A program made the position numbers and the translations under genes. Source: Millionella massiliensis (GTDB lineage Bacteria; Bacteroidota; Bacteroidia; Bacteroidales; Rikenellaceae). From it: a stretch of DNA of 64,000 nt. Positions within the stretch are counted from its first letter, which is position 1; each line of letters begins with the position of its first letter. The DNA lies in the NCBI RefSeq assembly GCF_900104655.1, contig NZ_FNWD01000002.1, positions 124,001 through 188,000 of the forward strand, given 5' to 3'. Below, piece after piece: positions 44,669 through 53,504 of this stretch. The notes under the pieces were generated by a model, which was given only the letters and a program-made list of their open reading frames with translations, was not told where the DNA came from and did no database searches.

Positions 44669-45365
44669 GGTGTCTTTCGTTTTGTGGCCGGGGGGGCGGT
44701 ATGCACAAATAAAAAGCGTGGGCTTTGAACCTTATTTGCTATCCCGGTATCGCCAAACACCATGCAACCAAATAAGTAAAGCCCACGTGTCACCACGTGA
44801 GCGTTACCGCTTTACTCTTGGTTGCTACGAAAATTGGCGATTTTGGATAGCAAGAAGAAAAGCTAACGCTTCTTTATGTAGTATGTACGTCCGTTCGTCC
44901 TGCAAGCAGACTGTTTCGTGGGGTCTGAACTTTGCGTATCCGTTGCGAAACGAGATTGACCGAGAGAGAATCCTGGGATGGGGGGCTTATCGAGTCGTAG
45001 CGTCACGCTCTTTCGTAGCGAATATGCGTTTGCTGGACGATGTTGTTATGCCATATGCTGTTGGTCTTAATTTGAAACATGCTCCCATTCATTCGGTTTG
45101 TGCGGGCTGTGGAGACCGTGTGGAACTTTTTATTGCATCGTCTCGGTACCGCGTAGTGGATGAAAGGGAGATCGGTCATTCGTCACAACAGGCATGTTAT
45201 GCTGTCGTTTCTAGGGTTAAAGATAACAAAAAAAAGTATTCTTGGGCGTTTTTGCCCCAAAATATAGATGATGCAGGCGGCGAGGGTGACGGGCAATCTT
45301 CTGGAGACAGAGGTTGCCCGTTCGGTCATCGCCGGTCACCGGTGCTCGCCAACGGTGGCGGAGGA
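44669..45365. other. Gene-free stretch with structured RNA candidate
   Basis: All minus-strand frames are interrupted and no gene was recognised. A -7-like TATCTTTA (45225-45218, minus) could start a transcript of about 500 bases ending at the hairpin at 44717-44787. Confidence 0.5.
44707..44853 (-). ncRNA. Terminator/antiterminator-like RNA element
   Basis: Read on the minus strand, a terminator forms from 44787-44778 with 44726-44717 (10 perfect pairs), extended by 44776-44769 with 44738-44731 (8 pairs), and followed by CTTTTTATTT. A competing structure pairs 44853-44845 with 44744-44736, 44841-44834 with 44756-44749, 44825-44818 with 44771-44764, and 44815-44809 with 44782-44776, all perfectly complementary and nested. 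The two folds share bases and exclude one another, as in attenuators. Ligand or trigger is unknown; a standalone structured RNA is the alternative. Confidence 0.55.
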
Positions 45366-46328
45366 TTAGTCCAGCTGGACCAGTTCGTACTGCTGGCTGC
45401 CGAGGCCGATCGTTTCGCCGTATTCGAGCGTGTGCATACCGTGGCGGGAGTCGATGCGTTCGATCAGATGGATCTTGCCGTGATCTTCCGAAGCACGCAC
45501 CAGGTCGGTGCAGGCTTTGTCCAGCGCCACCGGGTCGAGCGAAGCCAGAATGCCGATGTCGCCCATCTTCGGGTCTTCGGGCGAGGAGTCGCAATCGCAG
45601 TCGACCGACAGGTTGTTGGCTACGCTGATGTAGAGAATCCGGTCGCCGCAGTGGTCGGCAACGGCCTTGGCCGCTTCGGCCATCGACTCCAGAAAGTCGT
45701 CCTGCTCGGGGAGGTTGTTCCACATCTCGGCCGTATTTTTGGTTTTGCCGGCCGTGTGGATCCACGCCTTGCCGCTCGACGAGGCGATGCCGATCGACAT
45801 GTTCTTGATGGCGCCGCCGAAACCGCCCATGGCGTGACCCTTGAAGTGCGACAGGATGATCGTGAAGTCGTAGTTCGGGTAGCTCTGTCCGACATAATCC
45901 TCCGTGAGGTGTTTGCCGCCCGTGACCGGCAGGGCGACTTCGCCTTCGGCGTCCATGATTTCGACCGGTGCAATAGCTGTAAAACCGTGCTCTTCGGCGG
46001 CTTTCAGGTGTGCTTCCGTCTGTGAACGTCCGCCCTGGTAGGCGGTGTTACATTCGACGATGGTGCCGTCGACCAGTTGTACGAGGTCCTTGATCAGAGC
46101 GGGTTGCAGAAAGTTGTGGCCGCCGGGTTCGCCGGTCGACACTTTGACCGCTACCTTGCCCTGCGCCTCGCGACCGAGGGCCTTATAGATGTTGACGAGA
46201 TTTTCGGCCGAAATCTCCTTGTACATGTAGACTTTGGGAAGGTCCGTCTCTTTTTGCGCGCAGGAGCTGAGCGTGGTCGCCCCCGCAAACAGCAGACAGC
46301 CGAGTGTCAGTGGGATGATCCGTTTCAT
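45366..46328 (-). CDS. DUF362 domain lipoprotein
   Basis: 320 residues. Lipoprotein signal MKRIIPLTLGCLLFAGATTLSSC (lipobox LSSC). The DUF362 region shows GKVAVKVSTGEPGGHNFLQPALIKDLV, VECNTAYQGGRS, ILSHFKGHAMGGFGGAIKNMSIGIASSSGK and a terminal DSRHGMHTLEYGETIGLGSQQYELV. DUF362 proteins are often fused to or associated with ferredoxins; here no 4Fe-4S motif is present, but CDCD (about residue 235) is a possible metal site. It follows the TonB receptor by 18 bases. As a surface lipoprotein it may work with the receptor under the AraC regulon. Confidence 0.85.
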   Translation of the reverse strand: MKRIIPLTLGCLLFAGATTLSSCAQKETDLPKVYMYKEISAENLVNIYKALGREAQGKVAVKVSTGEPGGHNFLQPALIKDLVQLVDGTIVECNTAYQGGRSQTEAHLKAAEEHGFTAIAPVEIMDAEGEVALPVTGGKHLTEDYVGQSYPNYDFTIILSHFKGHAMGGFGGAIKNMSIGIASSSGKAWIHTAGKTKNTAEMWNNLPEQDDFLESMAEAAKAVADHCGDRILYISVANNLSVDCDCDSSPEDPKMGDIGILASLDPVALDKACTDLVRASEDHGKIHLIERIDSRHGMHTLEYGETIGLGSQQYELVQLD

Positions 46329-46346
46329 GTGGTTGTGGTATTTGAG

Positions 46347-48257
46347 TTAAAAATTCAGTTTGACGCCGAACATGGCGGTGGCGCGGGGCATCGGGAAGCC
46401 GGCGTTGATTTCGTATCGTTGGGCCAGGAGGTTCTCGCCGCGCCCCCACACGGTCAGCCAGGAGTTGATCCGGAAGGATGCTTGCAGGTTCCACAGTGTG
46501 AAGTCTTCGGTTTGTCGCGGGTCGAGCGAGGTGTAGAGGCCGGCAATGTATTGGATACCGGTAGAGAGGTACCACCGTCCGCGCGAGAAGTCGACGCTGC
46601 CGTAGAGTTTATGCTCGGGCGAGGCCAGAACGGGATTCTCCATGTGCAGGTAGCTGTAGTTGGCCGAGAAGGACCAGACGGGCGAGAGACGATAGCCGAT
46701 TTGGGCTTCGACACCGGCGTTTTCGATGCGGCCGGTGTTGATGTTCATTGGACGACCGTCTACCGGTACGCGCATAATCAGGTTGTCGCCGTTGATGTAG
46801 AAAAGGTTGACGCCGTAGCTGAGCCGATTGTCGAGCAGCTGTTGGCTGTATGAAATTTCGTAGCTCCAGAGGCTTTCGGGTTTGAGGTCGGGGTTGGCCG
46901 GGCGGAACATGTACATCTCGCGGATGGTGGGGTAGCGGAAACCCTTGCTGGCCATCAGTTTGAGTTGTGCGTTGTGTGGCAGGGTGAATGACAGACCAGC
47001 CTGCGGGACCCATTCGGTGCCGACATGCGAGTGGTGGTCGAGACGCAGACCGATGTCGAAGGTGAGCCACGAGGCGAGGGTCTGGCGAAAATCCACATAT
47101 CCGGCTACTTCGTCCTGGGTTTTGTCAACCAGCGGCTCTTCCGTTCCGTCGAGGTACCGGTTCCAGGAGCGGCCGCCGAAGTGGAAGTAGTCGACGCCGA
47201 CGGTCAGCCGGTTGCCGCTGAACAGACGCGCGCTCTGGTACCAGGACAGGCCGAACATCTTGTCGCGCGACTCGAACCGGTAGTCAAGCGGCGTTTCGTC
47301 GGGATGGTAGCCGTCGTTGATCCAGTGGTCGCCCCAGTTGGCGAAGAAACTGAGCGACCCGGAGGTGTGCTCGTAGTCGTTCTCGAGGGCCAGCGAGGCC
47401 ATGCCGCGAGTGATCCGTTGGTCGTTGTCGATCAGCGGGTCGAAGGTCTCGCCGGGATTCGATGCGTTGAAGTGGGTCACGCTGACGTCGCCCCACAGGT
47501 TCCAGTGGTCCGAAAATTCGTAGCCCAGCTTGGCGTAGCCGCTGTATTGTTCGAACCCCATGTCGGGTCGGTGACCGTCGGTGCGGTTGTAGGAGGCGCT
47601 GAGGATGCAGGTGAAGCGGCCTTTGCGGATGCGGTTGGTCACTTCGCTCTGGAAGGTGTTGTAGGAGCCGTAACCGAGGTTGGCGTGGGTTTTGACGCCC
47701 TCTTCCTGCATTTTGCGCGTGACGATGTTGATAACGCCGCCCATGGCGTTCGAGCCGTAGAGTACCGATGCGGGGCCGCGCAGCACTTCGACGCGTTCGG
47801 CGATCATGCCCTGGTAGGCGTCGGAGATGGGGTGTCCCATCAGACCGGCGTACTGCGGGTGTCCGTCGATCAGAACGAGCATGCCGGTAGTGGGCAGCCC
47901 GGCCTGAGGTGAACCGCCGACGCCGCGCAGGGAGATCTGTCCGGCCGAACCGCCCGAAACGCCGTAACCCATCAGGCCGCGTCCGGTGATGAACAGGCCG
48001 GGAACCTGTTCGGTCAGCAGGGGCAGCAGCGACGGGGTGTTGCTGCGTTCGATCTTGTCGCGACCGACGATCGATAGGGTCATCGGCAGGTGGCGGATGT
48101 CGGTGCGGTTACGGGTCCCGGTGACGACTACTTGGTCAGTCGTGAGGGTGTCGAGTGTCGGGCCGGCGATCGTTTGCGTCGCGGCTGCGGAGGTCTGTGC
48201 TGCGACGGAACCACATAGGGCCATGCTGGCCAGCAGGAGGAGTGAGTGCTTTTTCAT
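46347..48257 (-). CDS. TonB-dependent outer membrane receptor
   Basis: 636 residues with signal peptide MKKHSLLLLASMALCGSVAAQ. TonB-box-like DQVVVTGTRNRTD (about 42-54), then the plug domain with RVEVLRGPASVLYGSNAMGGVINIVTRK, and a beta-barrel ending in ATAMFGVKLNF with the C-terminal Phe. BtuB/FepA-type size without the carboxypeptidase-like extension of SusC proteins, so a metal chelate, heme, cobalamin or small cofactor is the likely ligand. First gene of the operon with DUF362. The promoter carries operator D. Confidence 0.93.
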   Translation of the reverse strand: MKKHSLLLLASMALCGSVAAQTSAAATQTIAGPTLDTLTTDQVVVTGTRNRTDIRHLPMTLSIVGRDKIERSNTPSLLPLLTEQVPGLFITGRGLMGYGVSGGSAGQISLRGVGGSPQAGLPTTGMLVLIDGHPQYAGLMGHPISDAYQGMIAERVEVLRGPASVLYGSNAMGGVINIVTRKMQEEGVKTHANLGYGSYNTFQSEVTNRIRKGRFTCILSASYNRTDGHRPDMGFEQYSGYAKLGYEFSDHWNLWGDVSVTHFNASNPGETFDPLIDNDQRITRGMASLALENDYEHTSGSLSFFANWGDHWINDGYHPDETPLDYRFESRDKMFGLSWYQSARLFSGNRLTVGVDYFHFGGRSWNRYLDGTEEPLVDKTQDEVAGYVDFRQTLASWLTFDIGLRLDHHSHVGTEWVPQAGLSFTLPHNAQLKLMASKGFRYPTIREMYMFRPANPDLKPESLWSYEISYSQQLLDNRLSYGVNLFYINGDNLIMRVPVDGRPMNINTGRIENAGVEAQIGYRLSPVWSFSANYSYLHMENPVLASPEHKLYGSVDFSRGRWYLSTGIQYIAGLYTSLDPRQTEDFTLWNLQASFRINSWLTVWGRGENLLAQRYEINAGFPMPRATAMFGVKLNF

Positions 48258-48262
48258 CGCAA

Positions 48263-48270
48263 CAAAGGTA
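48263..48270 (-). promoter_or_regulatory. -7 element of TonB receptor operon
   Basis: TACCTTTG on the minus strand, upstream edge 31 bases from the proximal half-site of operator D. It ends 5 bases before the ATG, so the message would be nearly leaderless. No -33 TTG. Confidence 0.65.
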
Positions 48271-48300
48271 TGTCGGTTTATGATGCTATAAGTTACGCAT

Positions 48301-48328
48301 ATTACGGCGAATTTTACCCCGATTCCGG
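48301..48328. promoter_or_regulatory. AraC-type operator, copy D
   Basis: ATTACGG (48301), TTACC (48314), ATTCCGG (48322), 21-base period; same spacing to the -7 box as copies A and C. Confidence 0.7.
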
Positions 48329-48610
48329 TTTTTGCGTGTCTTGCGTGAAAAGTACAGCTCTTCGGGACGTTAATGAAGTGCGTTTCAGATGATGATGATT
48401 AAGGGGGGCCTGTTGATTTCGAGTGCTGTTCCGAGTGTTTGCGAGGGGGGATGTTGTTATTGGTTTGCCTCCGAGATAGTTGAGACGTTTTTCCTCACGC
48501 TGAAGGCGTGTCCGGGAACAATGTTGCTGCCGGGAGCCTCGGTTCACTCGTGCGAGGGCGCGGTCTCGGGGATCGAATATTGGTGATGTGGGGCGGTCTG
48601 AGTATAATAC
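48329..48610. other. Intergenic, no gene recognised
   Basis: About 280 bases between the operator and the tRNA-Asp terminator; only short unconvincing frames. Confidence 0.5.
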
Positions 48611-48645
48611 AATAAAAGAGCCTCTCTTCGGAAAGGGAGGCTCTT
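48611..48645 (-). terminator. tRNA-Asp terminator
   Basis: AAGAGCCTC (48616-48624) with GAGGCTCTT (48637-48645) plus inner pairs, then TTATTG on the minus strand. Confidence 0.75.
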
Positions 48646-48658
48646 GTCGAGATGGTGG

Positions 48659-48732
48659 CGGTGCGGACGAGACTCGAACTCGCGACCCCCTGCGTGACAG
48701 GCAGGTATTCTAACCAGCTGAACTACCGCACC
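48659..48732 (-). tRNA. tRNA-Asp (anticodon GTC)
   Basis: 74 bases. Acceptor GGTGCGG/CCGCACC with discriminator G, anticodon loop CTGTCAC giving GTC, T arm GAGTTCGAGTCTC. Discriminator G is typical of tRNA-Asp. Confidence 0.95.
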
Positions 48733-48797
48733 AGTTTTTCTCGATTGCAGTGCAAAGGTAGTGGTTTTTCTGATTTCTCCAAACCTTCGGCGTAATT

Positions 48798-49343
48798 TTA
48801 TTCCTGATTTTTGAAGAAAGAGAATTGGACGCTGCCGTAACTCCTTCGCTCATAAAAATTTGGGTGGTCGGAAAAATTTTTCTCGGCGGAGTGTTCCAGA
48901 ATGAAAATTCCATCGTCACGGATGAATCCGCCGCCGAGTACCAGGTCGGGCAGACTTTCGACCCCTTCCATGTCGTAGGGTGGGTCGGCAAATACCAGGT
49001 CGAAACTGTCTGCGTGGGCCATCCCTTTCAGGTAGACGAAAACGTTGGTCTTGATGCTTTGAATCTGAGCGAACCCGAGCTCTTTGGCGGTCGATGCGAT
49101 GAATCGTTGGTGGATGGGATTCATCTCGACGGAAACGATGCGCTGTGCGCCGCGCGAAGCAAATTCGTAGCTGATCGAACCGGTGCCGGAAAAGAGGTCC
49201 AGTACCTCGACCTCCTCGAGGTCGTAGAGGTTCTGAAGTACGTTGAAGAGGTTCTCCTTGGCGAAGTCGGTGGTCGGGCGGGCTCTGAAGTTGTGGGGCG
49301 GATTGATCTGTTTCCGCCGGCGGCTGCCTCCTATGATGCGCAT
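48798..49343 (-). CDS. rsmD: 16S rRNA (guanine(966)-N2)-methyltransferase
   Basis: 181 residues from MRIIGGSRRRKQI, the standard RsmD start (RPTTDFAKENLFNVL follows). VLDLFSGTGSISYEFASRGA is the SAM-binding motif and FADPPYD the N6/N2-methylase active-site motif. The longer frame to 49712 is a shadow of the upstream gene. The start overlaps DUF3822 by 13 bases. Confidence 0.95.
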   Translation of the reverse strand: MRIIGGSRRRKQINPPHNFRARPTTDFAKENLFNVLQNLYDLEEVEVLDLFSGTGSISYEFASRGAQRIVSVEMNPIHQRFIASTAKELGFAQIQSIKTNVFVYLKGMAHADSFDLVFADPPYDMEGVESLPDLVLGGGFIRDDGIFILEHSAEKNFSDHPNFYERRSYGSVQFSFFKNQE

Positions 49344-50077
49344 ATCTCGCGGACTCGTTGTTGGTTGTAATAGGTGATTTCGCGTGCGTCGACCTGGTCG
49401 AAGTAGCGGATGAAGAAACTGCGCAGGCGTTCGGCGCCTTCGCCGGTGAGGATCAGCCGGTAGTTGGTGAATCCGTCGTGCTTGATGAGTTTCTGGATGT
49501 AGTAGAGAAGCTCTTCGGGGGTGTCGACGGGGATGGTTTCGGCTGCATACAGACGGTCGTGACAGATGGTCAGGTGTACGAGGTTGCCGTCCAGTATGGC
49601 GTGGATGTGGTTGGGTGGTGTGGCCTCGAGTTCGAGCAGAAGCGGGTGGTAGAACAGTGCCCCGGGGTATAGTTGCAGCAGTCCGGCGACCATGTTGGGA
49701 TCGGCTTGCCATACGGCGGCGGCCTGACCGGAGAGCAGGTTGTTGGTGAGGGTGGTCATGCCGGGGGTGTAGAGGTTGGCTGCCGTCAGGTATTGTTCGG
49801 CGCGCTCGGGCTCGAACAGGGGCTGCGGTATCAGCAGCACCTGGTCCGTGGAGTAGCCGATGAATACGCGGTTGATGGGTGGATTCACGGCAGTTAGCAT
49901 GGGTTCGCGGGTGAGGATCGTTGCCATGTCGCTGTCACGGTAGGTGACGGATCGGAGGATGGCTTCGCTGCCCATGCCGGCGGGCGCGATGTCGAACACG
50001 ACAAAAGAAAATCCATCCAGGCCGACCTGGATGGATAGTTCTCTGCTTCTGGTATAATGCTCGGTTATTTCCTGCAT
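49331..50077 (-). CDS. DUF3822 family protein
   Basis: 248 residues, cytoplasmic. DUF3822 is a Bacteroidetes family with an actin/hexokinase-like fold predicted for it and is habitually encoded next to rsmD. Visible: LSIQVGLDGFSFVVFD, YPGALFYHPLLLEL, IHAILDGNLVHLTICHDRLYAAETIPV. Function unknown; partnership with rsmD is by context only. Confidence 0.88.
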   Translation of the reverse strand: MQEITEHYTRSRELSIQVGLDGFSFVVFDIAPAGMGSEAILRSVTYRDSDMATILTREPMLTAVNPPINRVFIGYSTDQVLLIPQPLFEPERAEQYLTAANLYTPGMTTLTNNLLSGQAAAVWQADPNMVAGLLQLYPGALFYHPLLLELEATPPNHIHAILDGNLVHLTICHDRLYAAETIPVDTPEELLYYIQKLIKHDGFTNYRLILTGEGAERLRSFFIRYFDQVDAREITYYNQQRVREICAS

Positions 50078-50152
50078 TGAAGTGTGTTTCGTTATCGGTG
50101 TTGTCCGGGGTGGATGTGCTCACGCCCCCCCCTGCACCCCCGACGGGAGGGA

Positions 50153-50794
50153 TTATTCGCCGTCCCAGTTACCGGCTTCGTTGGTGGTAGCGGTGAGCGA
50201 ACCGACTTTCAGACCGTCAGCGCGGCTGAGGGTGTTGATCTGGTAGTCGCGGAAGTTGATGAGTTCCTGTTTGTCGAGGTCACCGAGGAAGGTGGGGTAC
50301 TGAGCGAAGGCTTCGAATACGGGAACGACCACTTTCGATTCGGTTTCGATCGAGGCGGTGTCCATTACGAACTGCTGCATCGAGCCGGTAGCTTCGACCG
50401 AACCGGGGATGTAGCGCAGGTTGTTCACGTCTTGGAGAACTTCCGGGCTGATGAACTGGATGGTATCTTTGACAGCCACCTGGAATTTTTCGACGCTCAC
50501 GCGGCCCTGTGCAACGGCCAGCGAGTCGTCGGCCGATCCGATAGCGTGTTCGAAGGTCAGCGAGTCGTATTTCACGAAGGCGATCAGCGAATCGAAACTC
50601 GGGGTGAATTTCAGGTATTTGTTACGGTAGGCACGTTGTGCGGTACGGATGTCTTTGAGGCGTTCAACGACTTTGGCTTCGCGTTCTTTACGCATCCGCT
50701 CGAATTCCAGCGGTGTATTGAACAACGAGTAGAGCCACCACACCAATGCTCCGATCGCTACAAGCAAAATGATTTGAAGAAGAATTTTTTTCAT
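50153..50794 (-). CDS. Single-pass membrane protein, function unknown
   Basis: 213 residues. One N-terminal membrane helix (LLQIILLVAIGALVWWLYSL), then EFERMRKEREAKVVERLKDIRTAQRAYRNKY, a charged helix, and a beta-rich soluble part. Layout recalls pseudopilin-like or divisome-associated proteins conserved in Bacteroidetes; not identified further. Confidence 0.75.
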   Translation of the reverse strand: MKKILLQIILLVAIGALVWWLYSLFNTPLEFERMRKEREAKVVERLKDIRTAQRAYRNKYLKFTPSFDSLIAFVKYDSLTFEHAIGSADDSLAVAQGRVSVEKFQVAVKDTIQFISPEVLQDVNNLRYIPGSVEATGSMQQFVMDTASIETESKVVVPVFEAFAQYPTFLGDLDKQELINFRDYQINTLSRADGLKVGSLTATTNEAGNWDGE

Positions 50795-50808
50795 CTTATG
50801 ATTTTAGT

Positions 50809-50816
50809 TAAGTTTG
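50809..50816 (+). promoter_or_regulatory. -7 element of helicase gene
   Basis: TAAGTTTG, exact TAnnTTTG match, 47 bases before the ATG. Confidence 0.5.
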
Positions 50817-50863
50817 TTAGCGGTTAGCAGCAACAGCGAGCCGTCCGACTCTGATAAATCCCG

Positions 50864-52315
50864 ATGGAATCCATGTCTTTGAGCAGCCATATTGCGACCC
50901 AAATATACGGCAATTTCTCTTTCACACCAACTGCTGAGCAAAAAAAATTGATTGAGGCGCTGGGCGACTATCTTGCTTCGGGCGATGAGAGTGCCCTTTT
51001 TCTGATTAACGGCTATGCCGGGACGGGCAAAACGACCGTCATCGGGGCACTGGTCCGCACCCTGCATCAGATGGAGCTGCCTTGTGTGCTGATGGCTCCG
51101 ACGGGGCGTGCGGCCAAGGTGATGAGCCTCTATGCCGGGGCCGAGGCGCGGACGATCCACAAGACGATTTATCGAGAGCGGACGATCGGCGGGGCCGAAG
51201 GGTCGCATTTCGACCTCAATTTCAACAAGGCTCACGATACGCTCTATATTGTGGACGAGGCGTCGATGCTGACCGGTCGCTCCTCTTCGTTCAGCGGCGA
51301 ATCGTCCATGTTCGGGACGGGTGACCTGATCGAGGACATGTTCGACTACATCCGCCTCGGACGGCACAACAAGGTGATCCTGGTGGGTGACCAGGCGCAG
51401 CTGCCGCCGGTCGGGTACTCCTATTCGCCGGCCCTGAACCCCGAATATATGACCAAATACGGGGCGGTCTGGAATTTTAATCTCTCCGAAGTGGTGCGTC
51501 AGCAGAGCGATTCGGGGATACTCTTCAACGCCACGCAGATTCGGGCCATGATCGAGGCCGAGTTTGCCGACATCCCGGGGTTTGACCTGGCGTTTCCGGA
51601 TATTCGGCGGATCGACGGGCGGGATCTGATCGACGAGATCGATTCCTGCTACGGACGTTACGGGCAGGCCGAAACGGCTGTTATTACGCGTTCCAACAAA
51701 CGTGCCAACCACTATAATCAGGGGATCCGGCGCACGATTCTGGATTATGACGAGGAGATCGGTTCGGGCGACATGCTGATGGTGGTCAAGAACAACTACC
51801 ACTATGTGGAGCGTGATCCGAATGCCAAGATGGATTTTATTGCCAACGGCGACATTGCTCGGGTTCACAGAATCTACAAAACGCGCGAAAAGTACGGTTT
51901 CCGCTTTGCCTATGCCGAGTTGGAATTTCCGGACTATGATTATACGATGGAGTGCTGGCTGCTGCTGGATGTGCTCTATTCCGAGGCTCCGTCGTTGACG
52001 CGCGAACAGCAGTCGCAGCTCTTTCTGGCCGTGGAGCAGGAGTATGCCGATATCAAGCAGAAGGGCAAACGTTACAAGGCGGTGATGGGAGACGAATTTT
52101 TCTGTGCGCTGCAGGTCAAGTTCGCCTATGCGATTACGTGCCATAAGGCACAGGGGGGGCAGTGGTCGGCCATCTTCCTGGATGTGATGCTTTTCGGGAA
52201 CGAACTGATGACGCTCGACCTGCTGCGGTGGTTATACACGGCGGTGACTCGCGCCACGGAGCGGCTCTATCTGGTTAATTACGATGATCGTTTCTTCCTC
52301 GAAAACGACGAGTAG
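50864..52315 (+). CDS. ATP-dependent RecD-like DNA helicase (SF1B)
   Basis: 483 residues. Walker A GYAGTGKT at 50-57, motif II YIVDEASML, motif III ILVGDQAQLPPVG, and a C-terminal UvrD/RecD domain with ITCHKAQGGQW and RWLYTAVTRATERLYLVN. It unwinds DNA 5'-3'. It lacks the N-terminal OB and helix-hairpin modules of RecD2, as in the compact Bacteroidetes version. Confidence 0.93.
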   Translation: MESMSLSSHIATQIYGNFSFTPTAEQKKLIEALGDYLASGDESALFLINGYAGTGKTTVIGALVRTLHQMELPCVLMAPTGRAAKVMSLYAGAEARTIHKTIYRERTIGGAEGSHFDLNFNKAHDTLYIVDEASMLTGRSSSFSGESSMFGTGDLIEDMFDYIRLGRHNKVILVGDQAQLPPVGYSYSPALNPEYMTKYGAVWNFNLSEVVRQQSDSGILFNATQIRAMIEAEFADIPGFDLAFPDIRRIDGRDLIDEIDSCYGRYGQAETAVITRSNKRANHYNQGIRRTILDYDEEIGSGDMLMVVKNNYHYVERDPNAKMDFIANGDIARVHRIYKTREKYGFRFAYAELEFPDYDYTMECWLLLDVLYSEAPSLTREQQSQLFLAVEQEYADIKQKGKRYKAVMGDEFFCALQVKFAYAITCHKAQGGQWSAIFLDVMLFGNELMTLDLLRWLYTAVTRATERLYLVNYDDRFFLENDE

Positions 52316-52346
52316 ACTCTTCGTTTAACCATATAATATAAGTGCA

Positions 52347-52397
52347 AGCAGCCCTTCGACCTTCCTGCTTTAAGGGATTGGTCGAAGGGCTGCTCCG
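52347..52397. terminator. Terminator between convergent genes
   Basis: Perfect 15-base stem (52347-52361 with 52380-52394). U-rich tail is weak on both sides. Confidence 0.65.
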
Positions 52398-52417
52398 TAT
52401 AGGACTGGCGCGCCGGC

Positions 52418-53476
52418 TCAGGATGGGTCTGTTTCAGTCGGCTTGTCCGATTCGGTCGGCGGATCGAGCAGGTGGTACTCGATGTAGTAGATTTTGATGA
52501 GCAGCAGGAAGCCGGAGATCAGCAGCGGCCCGAAGATAATGCCCCAAAATCCGAACAGCGGGATGCCCAGGATGACGCCGAAGATGACCACCAGCGGATG
52601 GGTATCGGCCGCCTGTTTCATCAGGATGATGCGGCAGAGGTTGTCGACGTTGGCAACCACGAGGACGGCTCCGCCCAGCAGGACGATCCCCTGCCAGATG
52701 GCGCCGGTCGAGAGGAGGTAGATACTCAGCGGAATGGTGACCAACGCAGTGCCCAGCATCGGGACGAGGCCGAAAACGCCGGTCAGGAAGGCCCAGAACA
52801 GGATGTTGTGGATGCCGACGATCCAGTAGAGCAGGGCTGCCGTGGCGGCCTGGGCGATCATGATGACGGGGATGCCGATGGCGTTGCTGAAGATGGTGGT
52901 TTTGGCTTCGCGGCGGATCAGCCGGAGGCTCTCTCCGCTGAAGGGAACGTAGCGGTAGAGGTGGCTCTCCATGTTGCGTCCGGCGGAGAGCATGAAGTAG
53001 AGCAGCACCAGCATCAGCAGGATGTTGGCGGCGAAACTGTAGGTGGTATTGATCAGCATCGAAACGAAGCCGGTGAAGAAGCTTCGGTATTCGGCGAGCA
53101 GTTTGGCGGGTACGATCTGGTAACCGGTGGTGTCGTTGATTTTGGAGATCAGGCGATCGAAAGTGTCAATGATTCGGGAGGTGTCGACACGCGGGATTTC
53201 GGAGGCGATGACTTCGAAGACGACGTATCCTATGCCCAGCAGAATAACACAGGTGGCTCCGACCAGCAGGAGCGAAGCGGCCCATTTCTTCCAGTGGCGT
53301 TTTTCGGTGAGGAAAAACAGCGGTGGACGCAGCACGACGTAGAGGGTCGTGGCGCCGAGGAATGCACCGACGAAGAAGTTGAGTTGCCAGAAGATGATGA
53401 TTCCGAGGGTGACCAACACTCCGAGGAACAGCAGCTGGCGAAAAAACGGGTTGTTGTGTGAGGCACTTTGCGGCAT
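52418..53476 (-). CDS. AI-2E family transporter (PerM/YdiK type)
   Basis: 352 residues, about 8 membrane helices. Family elements: a long first soluble region between helices 2 and 3, VLLYFMLSAGRNMESHLYRYVPFSGESLRLI, then GIPVIMIAQAATAALLYWIVGIHN, LVPMLGTALVTIPLSIYLL and HPLVVIFGVILGIPLFGFWGIIFGPLLISGFLLL. Members export or regulate diverse solutes. Orientation is convergent with the helicase. Confidence 0.92.
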   Translation of the reverse strand: MPQSASHNNPFFRQLLFLGVLVTLGIIIFWQLNFFVGAFLGATTLYVVLRPPLFFLTEKRHWKKWAASLLLVGATCVILLGIGYVVFEVIASEIPRVDTSRIIDTFDRLISKINDTTGYQIVPAKLLAEYRSFFTGFVSMLINTTYSFAANILLMLVLLYFMLSAGRNMESHLYRYVPFSGESLRLIRREAKTTIFSNAIGIPVIMIAQAATAALLYWIVGIHNILFWAFLTGVFGLVPMLGTALVTIPLSIYLLSTGAIWQGIVLLGGAVLVVANVDNLCRIILMKQAADTHPLVVIFGVILGIPLFGFWGIIFGPLLISGFLLLIKIYYIEYHLLDPPTESDKPTETDPS

Positions 53477-53504
53477 GGCGGGGGTGTTTGGCGTATCGCA
53501 CGAA

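Noticed and set aside
44592-46025. 477-residue plus frame through the structured RNA and into DUF362
   Set aside because: It crosses an intergenic structured element and then reads antisense to a well-supported lipoprotein; no domain found.
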